Shown piece by piece: positions 53,199-60,609 of a DNA stretch of 64,000 nucleotides; the first letter of the stretch is position 1, and every line of letters starts with the position of its first letter. Source of the stretch: a virus; the IMG/VR virus record IMGVR_UViG_3300023178_000017, positions 41,280 through 105,279 of that record. One strand, given 5' to 3'. Under the pieces are notes generated by a model, which ran no database searches, was not told the origin of the DNA, and worked only from the letters and a program-made list of their open reading frames with translations. The position numbers were made by a program, and so were the translations under genes.

Positions 53199-53443
53199 AT
53201 ACCTTTTTGGATATCGTTAAGTATTTGTATTTGTTTTTGGATCATTTCTGAACGATTAGGCCAATAGATATAATCCTTGTCACTATCTTTCATTAAATTT
53301 TCCAATAGAGGTCTGATAAAGTTATCCATCTTATCAATAACTTCATTTGCTGTTGTTGTTTTTTCTACGATCTTAGTATCTACAGAAGCAAGTTCTTCTG
53401 CATCCATAGCTGTAAAACCGAAATCGTTATATTCTATACTCAT
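53195..53443 (-). CDS. Conserved small marine-phage protein, predicted leaderless
   Basis: 82 aa. Contains F-G-F-T-A-M-D-A-E-E-L near the N-terminus and K-D-S-D-K-D-Y-I-Y-W-P-N-R later, a pattern common to T4-like marine phages. TATAAATA ends 5 nt before the ATG; no ribosome site. It overlaps its own -35 region with the next gene's promoter. Function unknown. Confidence 0.65.
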   Translation of the reverse strand: MSIEYNDFGFTAMDAEELASVDTKIVEKTTTANEVIDKMDNFIRPLLENLMKDSDKDYIYWPNRSEMIQKQIQILNDIQKGI

Positions 53444-53448
53444 ATGGG

Positions 53449-53456
53449 TATTTATA
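53449..53456 (-). promoter_or_regulatory. Late promoter giving a leaderless mRNA
   Basis: Exact TATAAATA, five bases (CCCAT), then the ATG at 53443. It overlaps the stop of the DUF2061 gene. Confidence 0.6.
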
Positions 53457-53640
53457 TCTTATTCCACACTCTTTCGTGGACAAAGTATATGATCATCTTG
53501 GCAAAGAACTCAACACCACCGATACTCAATGCGATTGATATATCACCAATAAAGATGTATGCGATGAGTATCGTTGTTATGGTGGCGGTTATTCTCCAAC
53601 TAAATGTTTTAGCTAGAGACTTCTTTATTGAGTCTGGCAT
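53452..53640 (-). CDS. DUF2061 small membrane protein
   Basis: 62 aa. K-K-S-L-A-K-T-F-S-W-R-I-T-A-T-I-T-T, then F-I-G-D-I-S-I-A-L-S-I-G-G-V-E-F-F-A-K and Y-F-V-H-E-R-V-W-N-K-I is the DUF2061 consensus over its whole length. Two membrane helices. Found in bacteria and marine phages; role unknown. Overlaps the nucleotidyltransferase gene by 32 bases. Confidence 0.85.
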   Translation of the reverse strand: MPDSIKKSLAKTFSWRITATITTILIAYIFIGDISIALSIGGVEFFAKMIIYFVHERVWNKI

Positions 53641-53980
53641 TTCTTATTTTAGTGGCACTGATACTTTCTATTTCAGCACCTAGTGTTTCTTGTTCTATCT
53701 TGTAACCAACATCACGACCATATGTTATGTGTGTAATGTTAGGAACTCTTAAAATTGTAAAATCATCTAGTACACTAAAACCCTCTTTTGCTAATGCAAC
53801 AACGATTTCATTTTCTCGTTCTTCAAAATCAAAAGGGTTACTATCTGTACCGTCTTGTTCTCTAAGTAAGATAACTACTTGACCAGTTTTGGCAATTGCT
53901 CTTTTAAATAACTCTGTATGCCCTTGGTGCCACGGTTGAAATCTTCCAAGGAGTTGTGTAGTTGGTTTAGTCCAATCCAT
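53609..53980 (-). CDS. Cytidylyltransferase-fold nucleotidyltransferase
   Basis: 123 aa. HxGH motif in G-R-F-Q-P-W-H-Q-G-H (residues ~12-21) and I-S-A-T-K-I-R near the C-terminus are the two active-site motifs of the family (NMN/glycerol-phosphate-type transferases). Short but complete for the fold. AAGGA upstream. It shares 106 bases in another frame with the kinase gene, so both motifs and the kinase C-terminus use the same DNA. Substrate unknown; NAD or CDP-linked metabolism is likely. Confidence 0.8.
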   Translation of the reverse strand: MDWTKPTTQLLGRFQPWHQGHTELFKRAIAKTGQVVILLREQDGTDSNPFDFEERENEIVVALAKEGFSVLDDFTILRVPNITHITYGRDVGYKIEQETLGAEIESISATKIRNARLNKEVSS

Positions 53981-54312
53981 TTTGTAATCCTTAAATCATA
54001 TTTATCTGGTTCTTGAAAAACTTTGTTGGTGTCTTCAAATCTACTTTCTTCGATTGTGTCCATCCATATGGTGAAATCAGCGTCTATCACGTCTCTCATC
54101 TTTGGTAGTGGACAAACAAAATCAAATATACCGAAGTCATAGAAAGACATGCGATATGCCTGTCTAAGTCTTCCTTCATCCGAGAAATCCCAATCGTCTG
54201 CTTTTTCTCTTAACGTATCAGCATTAAAATGCGGAATTAAAAAGTGATAGGAAAGTTCTCTAGCTAGAGTTGTCTTTCCCGATCCTGGTAACCCCATGAT
54301 CAATATTTTCAT
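53875..54312 (-). CDS. P-loop kinase, adenylylsulfate-kinase-like
   Basis: 145 aa. P-loop G-L-P-G-S-G-K-T-T (residues 7-15), then F-N-A-D-T-L-R, D-W-D-F-S-D-E-G-R and D-A-D-F-T-I-W-M-D-T as in CysC-like kinases common in cyanophages. The C-terminal ~35 residues lie in the overlap with the nucleotidyltransferase gene. It might make PAPS or phosphorylate another small molecule. Overlaps the 155-aa gene by 53 bases. Confidence 0.75.
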   Translation of the reverse strand: MKILIMGLPGSGKTTLARELSYHFLIPHFNADTLREKADDWDFSDEGRLRQAYRMSFYDFGIFDFVCPLPKMRDVIDADFTIWMDTIEESRFEDTNKVFQEPDKYDLRITKWIGLNQLHNSLEDFNRGTKGIQSYLKEQLPKLVK

Positions 54313-54727
54313 ATATTACAATGTGACGTTCCTTATCGTCTGTTTGTTCGATCATCTTCAAAGTTATACCGTTACCTACGGTAAACTTGCTATTATATAG
54401 TACGATGAATTGTGAATCTTCATCTGGATTAATGTCTGTATATTTTGGGTTTCTTCTTGGATTAAACCAATACAATTTGCTCTTTTGTTGAGTATCAGAT
54501 ATTTTTAATACAGATAGTTCTAGTCTATCTTCTAGTTCATCTACCCATACATCATTGCATTCGTATCTACATCCAAGATAAGATGAAAAGAGAGGAGGTA
54601 AGTCCAAACGAACAGCACCCTCGATGTTCGAAAGTTCTGATTCGTAGTTTGGACTTATTTGTTCTGGTAATATATTTCTAACTATCGACCTAGAAATATC
54701 CACCGTCCCTGTGATCATCGGAATCAT
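54260..54727 (-). CDS. Hypothetical protein
   Basis: 155 aa. C-R-Y-E-C-N-D-V-W-V-D-E-L in the middle and a W-F-N-P-R-R-N-P-K-Y-T segment are the only notable features. The start is uncertain: ATG 54727 and 54718, or GTG 11 codons later, are all possible. It overlaps the 418-aa gene by 38 bases and the kinase gene by 53. Confidence 0.5.
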   Translation of the reverse strand: MIPMITGTVDISRSIVRNILPEQISPNYESELSNIEGAVRLDLPPLFSSYLGCRYECNDVWVDELEDRLELSVLKISDTQQKSKLYWFNPRRNPKYTDINPDEDSQFIVLYNSKFTVGNGITLKMIEQTDDKERHIVIYENIDHGVTRIGKDNSS

Positions 54728-55946
54728 CTGAACCGTCCTTTACATCTGTTTCACTAGCGGCAATAAATTCGCCTGCATCTTGTAAAGACTGAATGTAATC
54801 TTGTGTTGCTAGAACGAATTTAGAAATCATTTCTTCTTTAGTTAATGATGTAACGATGCCCTCAAAGTTTAGAGCATCAGCGGTTTCAGCGATGGTTTTT
54901 TTAGTCATTGATTTTAACTCTGACTCAGAAGGTATTACGATTTCTTCGAATTCTTCTTCTGCTTCATCTAACTCTTCGTCTAAGGACTTTTGTCTGAGTT
55001 CGTTTTTTTCATCAACAGCGGCCTGCAAATCTTCTAACGAGTCATATGACTTGATTGGTTTATCTAGTCTTGCTTCGATTGTTTTACCTTCTTCTATTTG
55101 GACTTTAAGATTAGGTGCATTGCCACCTGTAATCGTTGGTCCTGAGAATGTAGGTTTTGTTTCTTCGTCTTCTTCTGCGACTTTAAGTGTAGGTAAGTCT
55201 TCACCTAAGTCTGTAATTTCCTCATCAATCAGATCATGAGCGGCTGCCATGTCTTCATCTTTAACAGTAGGTTTAACTTCTGCTTCTGATTGAACTGACT
55301 CTACTTCTTTTAGGAACTCTTCTGTACCTTTTGCATCTTCTGGTACATCTAATGTAAACTCTTCTGGTTCAAATAATTTTGCTTCAGGTTCTTCTTCTTT
55401 TTGAGCTCGACCAGCTCGAATCATTTCCCATGCTTTTGATTTTGGTTTAGGTTCTGGTGCAGGCGTAGGCGCTGGTGCTAATGCAGGCGGTTCTACGTCC
55501 ATAGAAGTGACATTGCTTTGTACACCTTGTAGTGCTTCTAGTTTTGCTAAAGCAATCTTTAATTCTTGTTCAGCAGTTTTTCTTGCAACTCTCTCATTGA
55601 CTATCTCTTGTTCTTTTTCTGCTTCACGTTTTGCAAGTTCTTCTTGTTTAGCAGCCAGTTCTGTTTCTGCTAATTCTTGTAAACGTCTTTGTGCTCTTTC
55701 GAGTTCTGTATTGTAGTCAATTGATGCTTTGTTAAATTCGTCTCTAACAACAATAAGTGCCTCTAGTTCATTAGATTTAACTAGACCTGCCTTAAGTTGT
55801 GATTCTAATAATGCTGGAACAACTGATAGAATCTTTGGGTCTATCTGTGCTTTGTAGTTTTGAATACGCTCACGAATTCGTTCTGACTCAGATTTCTCTG
55901 CGACTTGTTCTTGAGCGAATGCTGATTTCACTTCATTTTCTGCCAT
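54690..55946 (-). CDS. Long coiled-coil acidic protein
   Basis: 418 aa. Residues ~80-145 are a continuous coiled coil (ELERAQRRLQELAETELAAK, then Q-E-E-L-A-K-R-E-A-E). A Pro/Ala-rich hinge (P-A-L-A-P-A-P-T-P-A-P-E) follows, then a very acidic region and a short helical end containing S-L-T-K-E-E-M-I-S-K-F. No enzyme motif. It has a 120-nt leader with a late box. A structural scaffold or virion role is plausible. Confidence 0.6.
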   Translation of the reverse strand: MAENEVKSAFAQEQVAEKSESERIRERIQNYKAQIDPKILSVVPALLESQLKAGLVKSNELEALIVVRDEFNKASIDYNTELERAQRRLQELAETELAAKQEELAKREAEKEQEIVNERVARKTAEQELKIALAKLEALQGVQSNVTSMDVEPPALAPAPTPAPEPKPKSKAWEMIRAGRAQKEEEPEAKLFEPEEFTLDVPEDAKGTEEFLKEVESVQSEAEVKPTVKDEDMAAAHDLIDEEITDLGEDLPTLKVAEEDEETKPTFSGPTITGGNAPNLKVQIEEGKTIEARLDKPIKSYDSLEDLQAAVDEKNELRQKSLDEELDEAEEEFEEIVIPSESELKSMTKKTIAETADALNFEGIVTSLTKEEMISKFVLATQDYIQSLQDAGEFIAASETDVKDGSDDSDDHRDGGYF

Positions 55947-56067
55947 AATTTTTTTATCCTCAAAATATCCATGGAGTCGGACTCGACCAGAAAGTTTACA
56001 TATCGGAAAGTATTATAAACTCTCCCTTTAATTCTATGTATAGTCCCTGCCGACTAATATATTTATT
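55947..56067 (-). promoter_or_regulatory. Leader of the 418-aa gene with AATAAATA box
   Basis: Minus-strand AATAAATA at 56060-56067 overlaps the stop of the upstream gene. The 120-nt leader contains GGTCGAGTCCGACTCC, a tight palindrome, and no ORF. The gene starts after a weak GAGG site and an A-run. The box is a one-base variant, so moderate confidence. Confidence 0.4.
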
Positions 56068-56585
56068 TAAAATTGAACTGTAGGAAAAGCTTTCTGAGCA
56101 AGTTCCTTAGTGATATTTTTAAAGGGGTTAACCTTATCTTTCACTAGTTCCATCATTTCTGCCTCTTTAGCAGGAATGCTTTCAAGTAGTTCTATCCACA
56201 TTGTTTCACGTCTAAGTTGTGGTACTTGTTCTGTAGTAAAGTATTTGAACTTTCTAGTTTCAAACTTTAACTGTGACTCTGATAGATCAGGACCTGGTGC
56301 ATCGTTAGGTTTGTAAGGTGTTTTACCTTCAGGTAGTGTTGACTTGATGTTGTCGCTGAACAACCATTGTAACACATATCTTACAGCACCGTTTCTGTCC
56401 TGAAATGCTCTCAATCCATTAACTGCATTATCTTCGTTATCTTCTGCCACTAAATTAGCTTGGCATAGAATCTCAAAGCAGTCTGCATTTTTTGTAAGGT
56501 TAATCCTCTCAGTCACCAACTCCATTTTAGGTTTGTTTGGTGCACCTTTTGGTCGACCTCTTCCTCGTTTTTTCTCTGTACTCAT
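56067..56585 (-). CDS. AT-hook protein, DUF6433-like
   Basis: 172 aa. N-terminal KKRGRGRPKGAPNKPK is a perfect AT-hook (R-G-R-P-K), so it should bind minor grooves of AT-rich DNA. The rest includes R-Y-V-L-Q-W-L-F-S-D-N-I-K-S-T-L-P-E-G-K-T-P-Y, matching a family of marine T4-like phages. 4-base overlap with RNase H. Possible role in replication or condensation of the AT-rich genome. Confidence 0.75.
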   Translation of the reverse strand: MSTEKKRGRGRPKGAPNKPKMELVTERINLTKNADCFEILCQANLVAEDNEDNAVNGLRAFQDRNGAVRYVLQWLFSDNIKSTLPEGKTPYKPNDAPGPDLSESQLKFETRKFKYFTTEQVPQLRRETMWIELLESIPAKEAEMMELVKDKVNPFKNITKELAQKAFPTVQF

Positions 56586-57418
56586 AATATTGCAAAATCT
56601 CCTGCATGATCTAGTAGTTGATTGAGTCTATGTTTCTGCAAGTATGGTAAAACATTACCAATAACAATTGCAGTTTGTTTATACTCATCTAATATAGATT
56701 GTTCTATATCATCTGGTATAAAACTCAAATCAATCAACGTTTGATTTCTTAAATAGTTACGATAGTATTTATCATCGGATTCAATACTAATCCTAAGATA
56801 TTTTTCTAACATATTTTTTCTTAATGGTGTCTGTCTGATACCTTGATCTAAACAATCATCGTTAGATAGAATGTTTGGTATGCCATCTGACTTATCACCT
56901 TTAAGAATGTGTTCTTGTAGAAACAGACTAGGGTCTTCACACTGTACAAACTTGTTTAAGTTTGGAGACCACTGAGTTACGTTCTGATCATGTAACTGTT
57001 GAAAGTCTTTATCACCTGACACAATCAGTACAGGTTCAGTGGCGTGTTTGACTAGTACAGCAATGATATCATCTGCCTCACATCTTTCAACGTACATGTA
57101 TCTGTAAGGAAAGTTATCACGTATTTCCTCTTTAACTTTCTGTAACGTATCAAAGATTAAAGTCCAATCTCTATCGTCTGCTTCACGTGACTTCTTACGA
57201 TTTGCTTTATACAAAGGGAAGAAATCTCTACGCCATGGATTACCTGCATCTGTACAAAGAACTATTTCTCCATACTCGTCAGCATATCTTTTCTGGTAAT
57301 TTCTAAGAGAATTAAGAATCATATGACGTAGCATATTCTCATTAATCTCGTCATTGTTACTCTTTAGTTGTGCCATCAACCCAGCAATGATGGTCTGAGT
57401 AAAGTCTATTAATATCAT
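56582..57418 (-). CDS. rnh: RNase H / 5'-3' flap exonuclease (T4 rnh type)
   Basis: 278 aa (T4 305). Metal-binding acids: Asp5 in I-L-I-D-F-T-Q, D-A-G-N-P-W-R-R-D-F-F-P-L-Y-K-A-N-R-K, E-R-C-E-A-D-D-I-I-A-V-L, V-S-G-D-K-D-F-Q-Q-L, K-G-D-K-S-D-G-I-P. This removes RNA primers from lagging strands. A -10-like TACCAT with -35 TTGACG sits just upstream, with the start codon again close to +1. Confidence 0.92.
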   Translation of the reverse strand: MILIDFTQTIIAGLMAQLKSNNDEINENMLRHMILNSLRNYQKRYADEYGEIVLCTDAGNPWRRDFFPLYKANRKKSREADDRDWTLIFDTLQKVKEEIRDNFPYRYMYVERCEADDIIAVLVKHATEPVLIVSGDKDFQQLHDQNVTQWSPNLNKFVQCEDPSLFLQEHILKGDKSDGIPNILSNDDCLDQGIRQTPLRKNMLEKYLRISIESDDKYYRNYLRNQTLIDLSFIPDDIEQSILDEYKQTAIVIGNVLPYLQKHRLNQLLDHAGDFAIL

Positions 57419-57425
57419 GTTATAA

Positions 57426-57455
57426 ATGGTACATTATAATGTGTGTTACCGTCAA
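57426..57455 (-). promoter_or_regulatory. Possible housekeeping-type promoter for rnh
   Basis: TTGACG (57450-57455) and TACCAT (57426-57431) on the minus strand, 18-bp spacing as in the 53169-53198 promoter. The -10 has two mismatches. It fills the 44-bp gap between the 143-aa gene and rnh. Confidence 0.35.
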
Positions 57456-57462
57456 TAGGGTT

Positions 57463-57894
57463 TTACTGTCTAAACTTTCTACCCTTGTTCGCTTCTATAT
57501 CTGCTAGTCTTTCTTGGTGTTTTTTCTTTGCTTTGTTTCTTATTCGTTTGAGTTGTGTTTCTGACTTCCATTTGGACTCGTTGAGTGCTATGTACTTATC
57601 ACACCCCTCCTGCATCTGTAGAAGAAACTGGATGAATCTTTTCTTTTGGGGCTTAGTCATGAATGAGTATCCTTCAATCAATTGTTCCTCGTCACTCTGG
57701 AGTTCTTCCAGCTGGGGGTTGAATTCCTCTCTAATCATTAAGACTAATCTCTTTTTGAAACCTAGTTGTTTTAGATACTTGTCCATTTTGAAATTGGACT
57801 TGTAATTATTATCCATGAAGCAATCGATTTGGTACTCCACCTCACCCATGGCGTTGGCGACCTTTCGTTTCATTGCTTCTTGTATTTTGTTCAT
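57463..57894 (-). CDS. Conserved hypothetical basic protein
   Basis: 143 aa. Helical, charged: NKIQEAMKRKVANAMGEVEY, central Y-S-F-M-T-K-P-Q-K-K-R-F-I-Q-F-L, basic end (RNKAKKKHQERLADIEANKG). Pattern present in T4-like marine phages but unnamed. One-base overlap with the next gene. Possibly nucleic-acid binding. Confidence 0.6.
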   Translation of the reverse strand: MNKIQEAMKRKVANAMGEVEYQIDCFMDNNYKSNFKMDKYLKQLGFKKRLVLMIREEFNPQLEELQSDEEQLIEGYSFMTKPQKKRFIQFLLQMQEGCDKYIALNESKWKSETQLKRIRNKAKKKHQERLADIEANKGRKFRQ

Positions 57895-58529
57895 TACTTA
57901 AAATTAATATTACCTGCTACGCTTACTCGTACAGCATCTTCTTGGTAGAATGCAAACACCGTATGTTTTAACCATGACGGAAACATTAAGATATCGCCAG
58001 GTTCAGGAAAGAAATTGTATTCTGTCCAGTTAAGAAAGTTATTTTCTCCATAGAGTAGATCAATACTTCCACCTAACTTTCTCTGGCCTTCTTCTATCTG
58101 TGCCCTATCATCATACTCATTTTGTTGTACAGTGCTGTAGTCAATGGTATTTTTGGTATATAGAACAAATGAGAATGCACCATTGTGCATGTGTGGTGGA
58201 TTATACTCTCTTGCCCTTTGGAAGTTGACCCATAATCCGTCTAATGCGAAGTGATCTTTTGTCCATGTAGCGTCTTGTTCTTTGAATACGCCATTGTAAT
58301 ACATGGCTGCTACACCTAATATCTCATCGATAGCGGCTTGCGACATATCTTCTTGTATGACCATTTGTTTTTTGACACGACCAGCTAAACGACCTGAAGC
58401 ATCTTTTTCTTCAGGAACATCCTGATTCTCATACTTATCTAAACGTGATTGAAACTCACTTAATATACTATCATCAATTTGTCCCACAAAGATTGGTGGT
58501 CCAAATGGAAAAAAAGTTTGACCTTTCAT
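57894..58529 (-). CDS. 2OG-Fe(II) oxygenase family protein
   Basis: 211 aa. The iron-binding phrase Y-N-P-P-H-M-H-N-G-A-F-S-F-V, then P-E-P-G-D-I-L-M-F-P-S-W-L-K-H-T-V and R-V-S-V-A-G-N is the family pattern of the putative 2OG oxygenases common in T4-like marine phages. Distinct from the P4H-type enzyme at 49142. Overlaps the methyltransferase gene by 4 bases. Substrate unknown. Confidence 0.85.
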   Translation of the reverse strand: MKGQTFFPFGPPIFVGQIDDSILSEFQSRLDKYENQDVPEEKDASGRLAGRVKKQMVIQEDMSQAAIDEILGVAAMYYNGVFKEQDATWTKDHFALDGLWVNFQRAREYNPPHMHNGAFSFVLYTKNTIDYSTVQQNEYDDRAQIEEGQRKLGGSIDLLYGENNFLNWTEYNFFPEPGDILMFPSWLKHTVFAFYQEDAVRVSVAGNINFK

Positions 58530-59071
58530 AATCCTTCTCCCTCATACATTGTTTCTACATGTATGTTATTTTTATTTGCAATTGCAATCTGTTCATCCCA
58601 CCATGTTGATGGTTTAACAGTACAGTGAGCATTTTCTCCTGTTTTCAATGTAGCGAAAGCTGGGCGACAACTAATGTTGAAGTAAACACACTTCGTTGCT
58701 CGTGCAAATATTTTTTCTAGTTCTTCTTGTATGTGATTCTCAGGTATATGTTCCATGACATCTGTACAGATGACAGCATCGAATGGTCCATCTGGTAACT
58801 CTTGCCACATTTCTACTCCTGGATCATAACACTCAGGAATAAAACCCCATACTTTTTCTGGATGAATAAACACTTTTGGATCGGCAAATGGATTGTAATA
58901 GTATTGATAACCTTTACCACAACCAAAGTCTAATGCATTCTTAACATCATGTGTTTCGAACATTAACTTAATAAGTGGTGCATGTTTACTTAATGACCAA
59001 CCTGCCCATTGTTCTTCACTGTCTTCATGACCTGATCTGTATAAATCGATTAGCCTTTCTCGTTCATTCAT
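58526..59071 (-). CDS. SAM-dependent methyltransferase
   Basis: 181 aa from ATG 59071, which overlaps the upstream stop by 8 bases; an ATG nine codons earlier is possible. Motif I A-L-D-F-G-C-G-K-G-Y, then D-A-V-I-C-T-D-V-M-E-H-I-P and a short C-terminal half. Rossmann-fold class I methyltransferase; substrate unknown. Lies between two small-molecule or DNA enzymes. Confidence 0.8.
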   Translation of the reverse strand: MNERERLIDLYRSGHEDSEEQWAGWSLSKHAPLIKLMFETHDVKNALDFGCGKGYQYYYNPFADPKVFIHPEKVWGFIPECYDPGVEMWQELPDGPFDAVICTDVMEHIPENHIQEELEKIFARATKCVYFNISCRPAFATLKTGENAHCTVKPSTWWDEQIAIANKNNIHVETMYEGEGL

Positions 59072-59396
59072 TGTGTAGTTTGATGAATGCTTCTGCATCT
59101 ATAACAATTAGAGGTTTGTGATGATTACGTTTTATAACCACAACTGGTTCGTAACCTTTACAGTTTGCCTCTGCCTGTTTGTATGCTTCCCATACATTCA
59201 CCTTCTCCTGATTCTTACATTCTATACTATAGGAAAATTTTTGTCTAGTCTGTTTTCCCATAATCACATCTTCACCACTAGAACCCATTGGTCTAGATTC
59301 GATATCTTCGGGATCGGCTTTAAGGTGTTCGACTAGTTTTTCTACAACCCACTTTTGTAGGTTTCTACCTTTTGCTTTTGCTGACGCTGTTTTCAT
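59064..59396 (-). CDS. PD-(D/E)XK endonuclease, Holliday-resolvase-like
   Basis: 110 aa. N-A-K-A-K-G-R-N-L-Q-K-W-type start (ASAKAKGRNLQKWVVEKLVE), S-S-G-E-D-V-I-M as the first acidic motif and Y-S-I-E-C-K-N-Q-E as E-x-K, followed by V-N-V-W-E-A-Y-K-Q-A. Short Hjc/PDDEXK fold of ~110 residues. Likely acts on branched DNA in recombination or packaging. Confidence 0.8.
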   Translation of the reverse strand: MKTASAKAKGRNLQKWVVEKLVEHLKADPEDIESRPMGSSGEDVIMGKQTRQKFSYSIECKNQEKVNVWEAYKQAEANCKGYEPVVVIKRNHHKPLIVIDAEAFIKLHNE

Positions 59397-59535
59397 AATC
59401 TAATATTTCTTGGCTCACTTTAGTTTCCCATACCCATGGTATAAGACCATGTACGATGAGAATACCTGCCATTCTCCATGCATGTAGAAGATGTTGAAAA
59501 TAATTCATGTGTGTGCTTCGTAAATGGCTAAACAT
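59365..59535 (-). CDS. Small membrane protein, DUF6356-like
   Basis: 56 aa from ATG 59535; an ATG at 59583 would overlap the Fe-S gene by 35 bases. MFSHLRSTHMNYFQHLLHAW, then R-M-A-G-I-L-I-V-H-G-L-I-P-W-V-W-E-T: a single amphipathic or membrane helix with H-L-x-S-x-x-M-x-Y pattern, as in DUF6356. Role unknown. Confidence 0.6.
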   Translation of the reverse strand: MFSHLRSTHMNYFQHLLHAWRMAGILIVHGLIPWVWETKVSQEILDYENSVSKSKR

Positions 59536-59548
59536 GGTTGCTCTAAGA

Positions 59549-59935
59549 TTAGCCAACATTAATTGCAAAGATTTTCTTTTCATCTTGTTCTACTTTATTT
59601 AAGTCAAAGTTAATAGAGACACCACAACCACATGAAGCCTCTTCTTTAGGATTTATAAATTTAAATACTTCATTGAGACCTTCTTTGCGAAAGTCGAGTG
59701 TCATTCCTAGTAAATAGGGTAATGAGAGTTTGTCTATAACGAACTGCAATTCGCCGTAATCTACTACAACGTCTCCGTCAGCATCAGGTCTATCGCTAGT
59801 AGAATCAAAAATATACTCAAAGCCAGCGCAACCTCCGCCTGTAATCCCAAGCCGTATATAACTAAATCGTTCTTTTTCTTTTTTCGAAAGAAGTTTTTGA
59901 ATAGCTTCATCTGTTACCTCTATGATAGTTTCCAT
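59549..59935 (-). CDS. A-type Fe-S cluster carrier (IscA/ErpA/HesB)
   Basis: 128 aa. Cys36 in G-G-G-C-A-G-F, Cys102 and Cys104 in S-C-G-C-G, the three cluster ligands. The protein is full length with a ~20-residue extra tail. It transfers Fe-S clusters to enzymes; frequent in cyano- and pelagiphages. AATAAATA stands exactly 5 nt before the ATG. Gene order places it after the carbamoyltransferase pair. Confidence 0.92.
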   Translation of the reverse strand: METIIEVTDEAIQKLLSKKEKERFSYIRLGITGGGCAGFEYIFDSTSDRPDADGDVVVDYGELQFVIDKLSLPYLLGMTLDFRKEGLNEVFKFINPKEEASCGCGVSINFDLNKVEQDEKKIFAINVG

Positions 59936-59940
59936 GTAGG

Positions 59941-59948
59941 TATTTATT
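59941..59948 (-). promoter_or_regulatory. Variant late promoter (AATAAATA) 5 nt before the Fe-S carrier ATG
   Basis: AATAAATA, five bases (CCTAC), ATG at 59935. Same spacing as the three exact boxes at 9648, 29658 and 53449, so the transcript would be leaderless. It overlaps the end of the carbamoyltransferase C-terminal gene. Confidence 0.5.
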
Positions 59949-60609
59949 CATCAAAGCGTTTGTCTTCTTTCATTTCCTCGACATGAAGGTCTTCTTCATC
60001 GGCAGTTAGGTCTACACGTAGATGAGATTTATCTCTAATACATTCGTAAGGAATGTAGAAGTCTTGGTCTTCAGGAATGTAGAGGTGATTGATCATTGAT
60101 CTGTTACATGTATCGATTGCATCGTACACGTTCTCAACGATTGCTTCACCACCAAGATTGAATGATGTATTGAATATAATTGGTACACCAGTTCTCTCGT
60201 AGAAACCTTTGATAAGGTTGTAGTAATTTGGATTTTGTTCTTCTGTAACAGTCTGCATTCTGCATGTGTTGTCAGCATGAACTAAAGTTGGAATATCTTC
60301 TAGTGCTTTCTCTTTACACTGAATAGCAAAGGACATCCAAGGTGACTCAGGTAGTTGTAACATTTCAAAGTAATCATTTGCATGTTCAGCCATAACTGTA
60401 CAAGCAAAAGGTCTGTAATGTTCTCTCTTCTTAATTGTGTTAACAATGTTCTTAGCATTTGGATGTCTAGGGTCAAATAGAATAGATCGGTTACCTAATG
60501 CTCGAGGTCCCCATTCTGAATGATTCTGAAAGATTGCAACGATTTGCTCGTTGTCAATGAGTTGGTCTAAAACTGGTTCGAGTGTTCTATGAATCTGAGT
60601 ATTAAGCAT
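59944..60609 (-). CDS. Carbamoyltransferase, C-terminal part
   Basis: 221 aa. Carbam_trans_C features: E-W-G-P-R-A-L-G-N-R-S-I-L, I-V-N-T-I-K-K-R-E-H-Y-R-P-F-A, P-I-I-F-N-T-S-F-N-L. It starts on ATGCTTAA that overlaps the N-terminal gene's stop. The two parts together (597 aa) have the normal length of one NodU/CmcH-type enzyme, so this is a split gene; the C-terminal part adds a small acidic tail. Substrate unknown. Confidence 0.88.
   Translation of the reverse strand: MLNTQIHRTLEPVLDQLIDNEQIVAIFQNHSEWGPRALGNRSILFDPRHPNAKNIVNTIKKREHYRPFACTVMAEHANDYFEMLQLPESPWMSFAIQCKEKALEDIPTLVHADNTCRMQTVTEEQNPNYYNLIKGFYERTGVPIIFNTSFNLGGEAIVENVYDAIDTCNRSMINHLYIPEDQDFYIPYECIRDKSHLRVDLTADEEDLHVEEMKEDKRFDE

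Noticed and set aside
53999-54006. GATAAATA box before the nucleotidyltransferase
   Set aside because: It lies in the coding sequence of the kinase (D-K-Y), and the gene has a normal AAGGA site; chance is enough.
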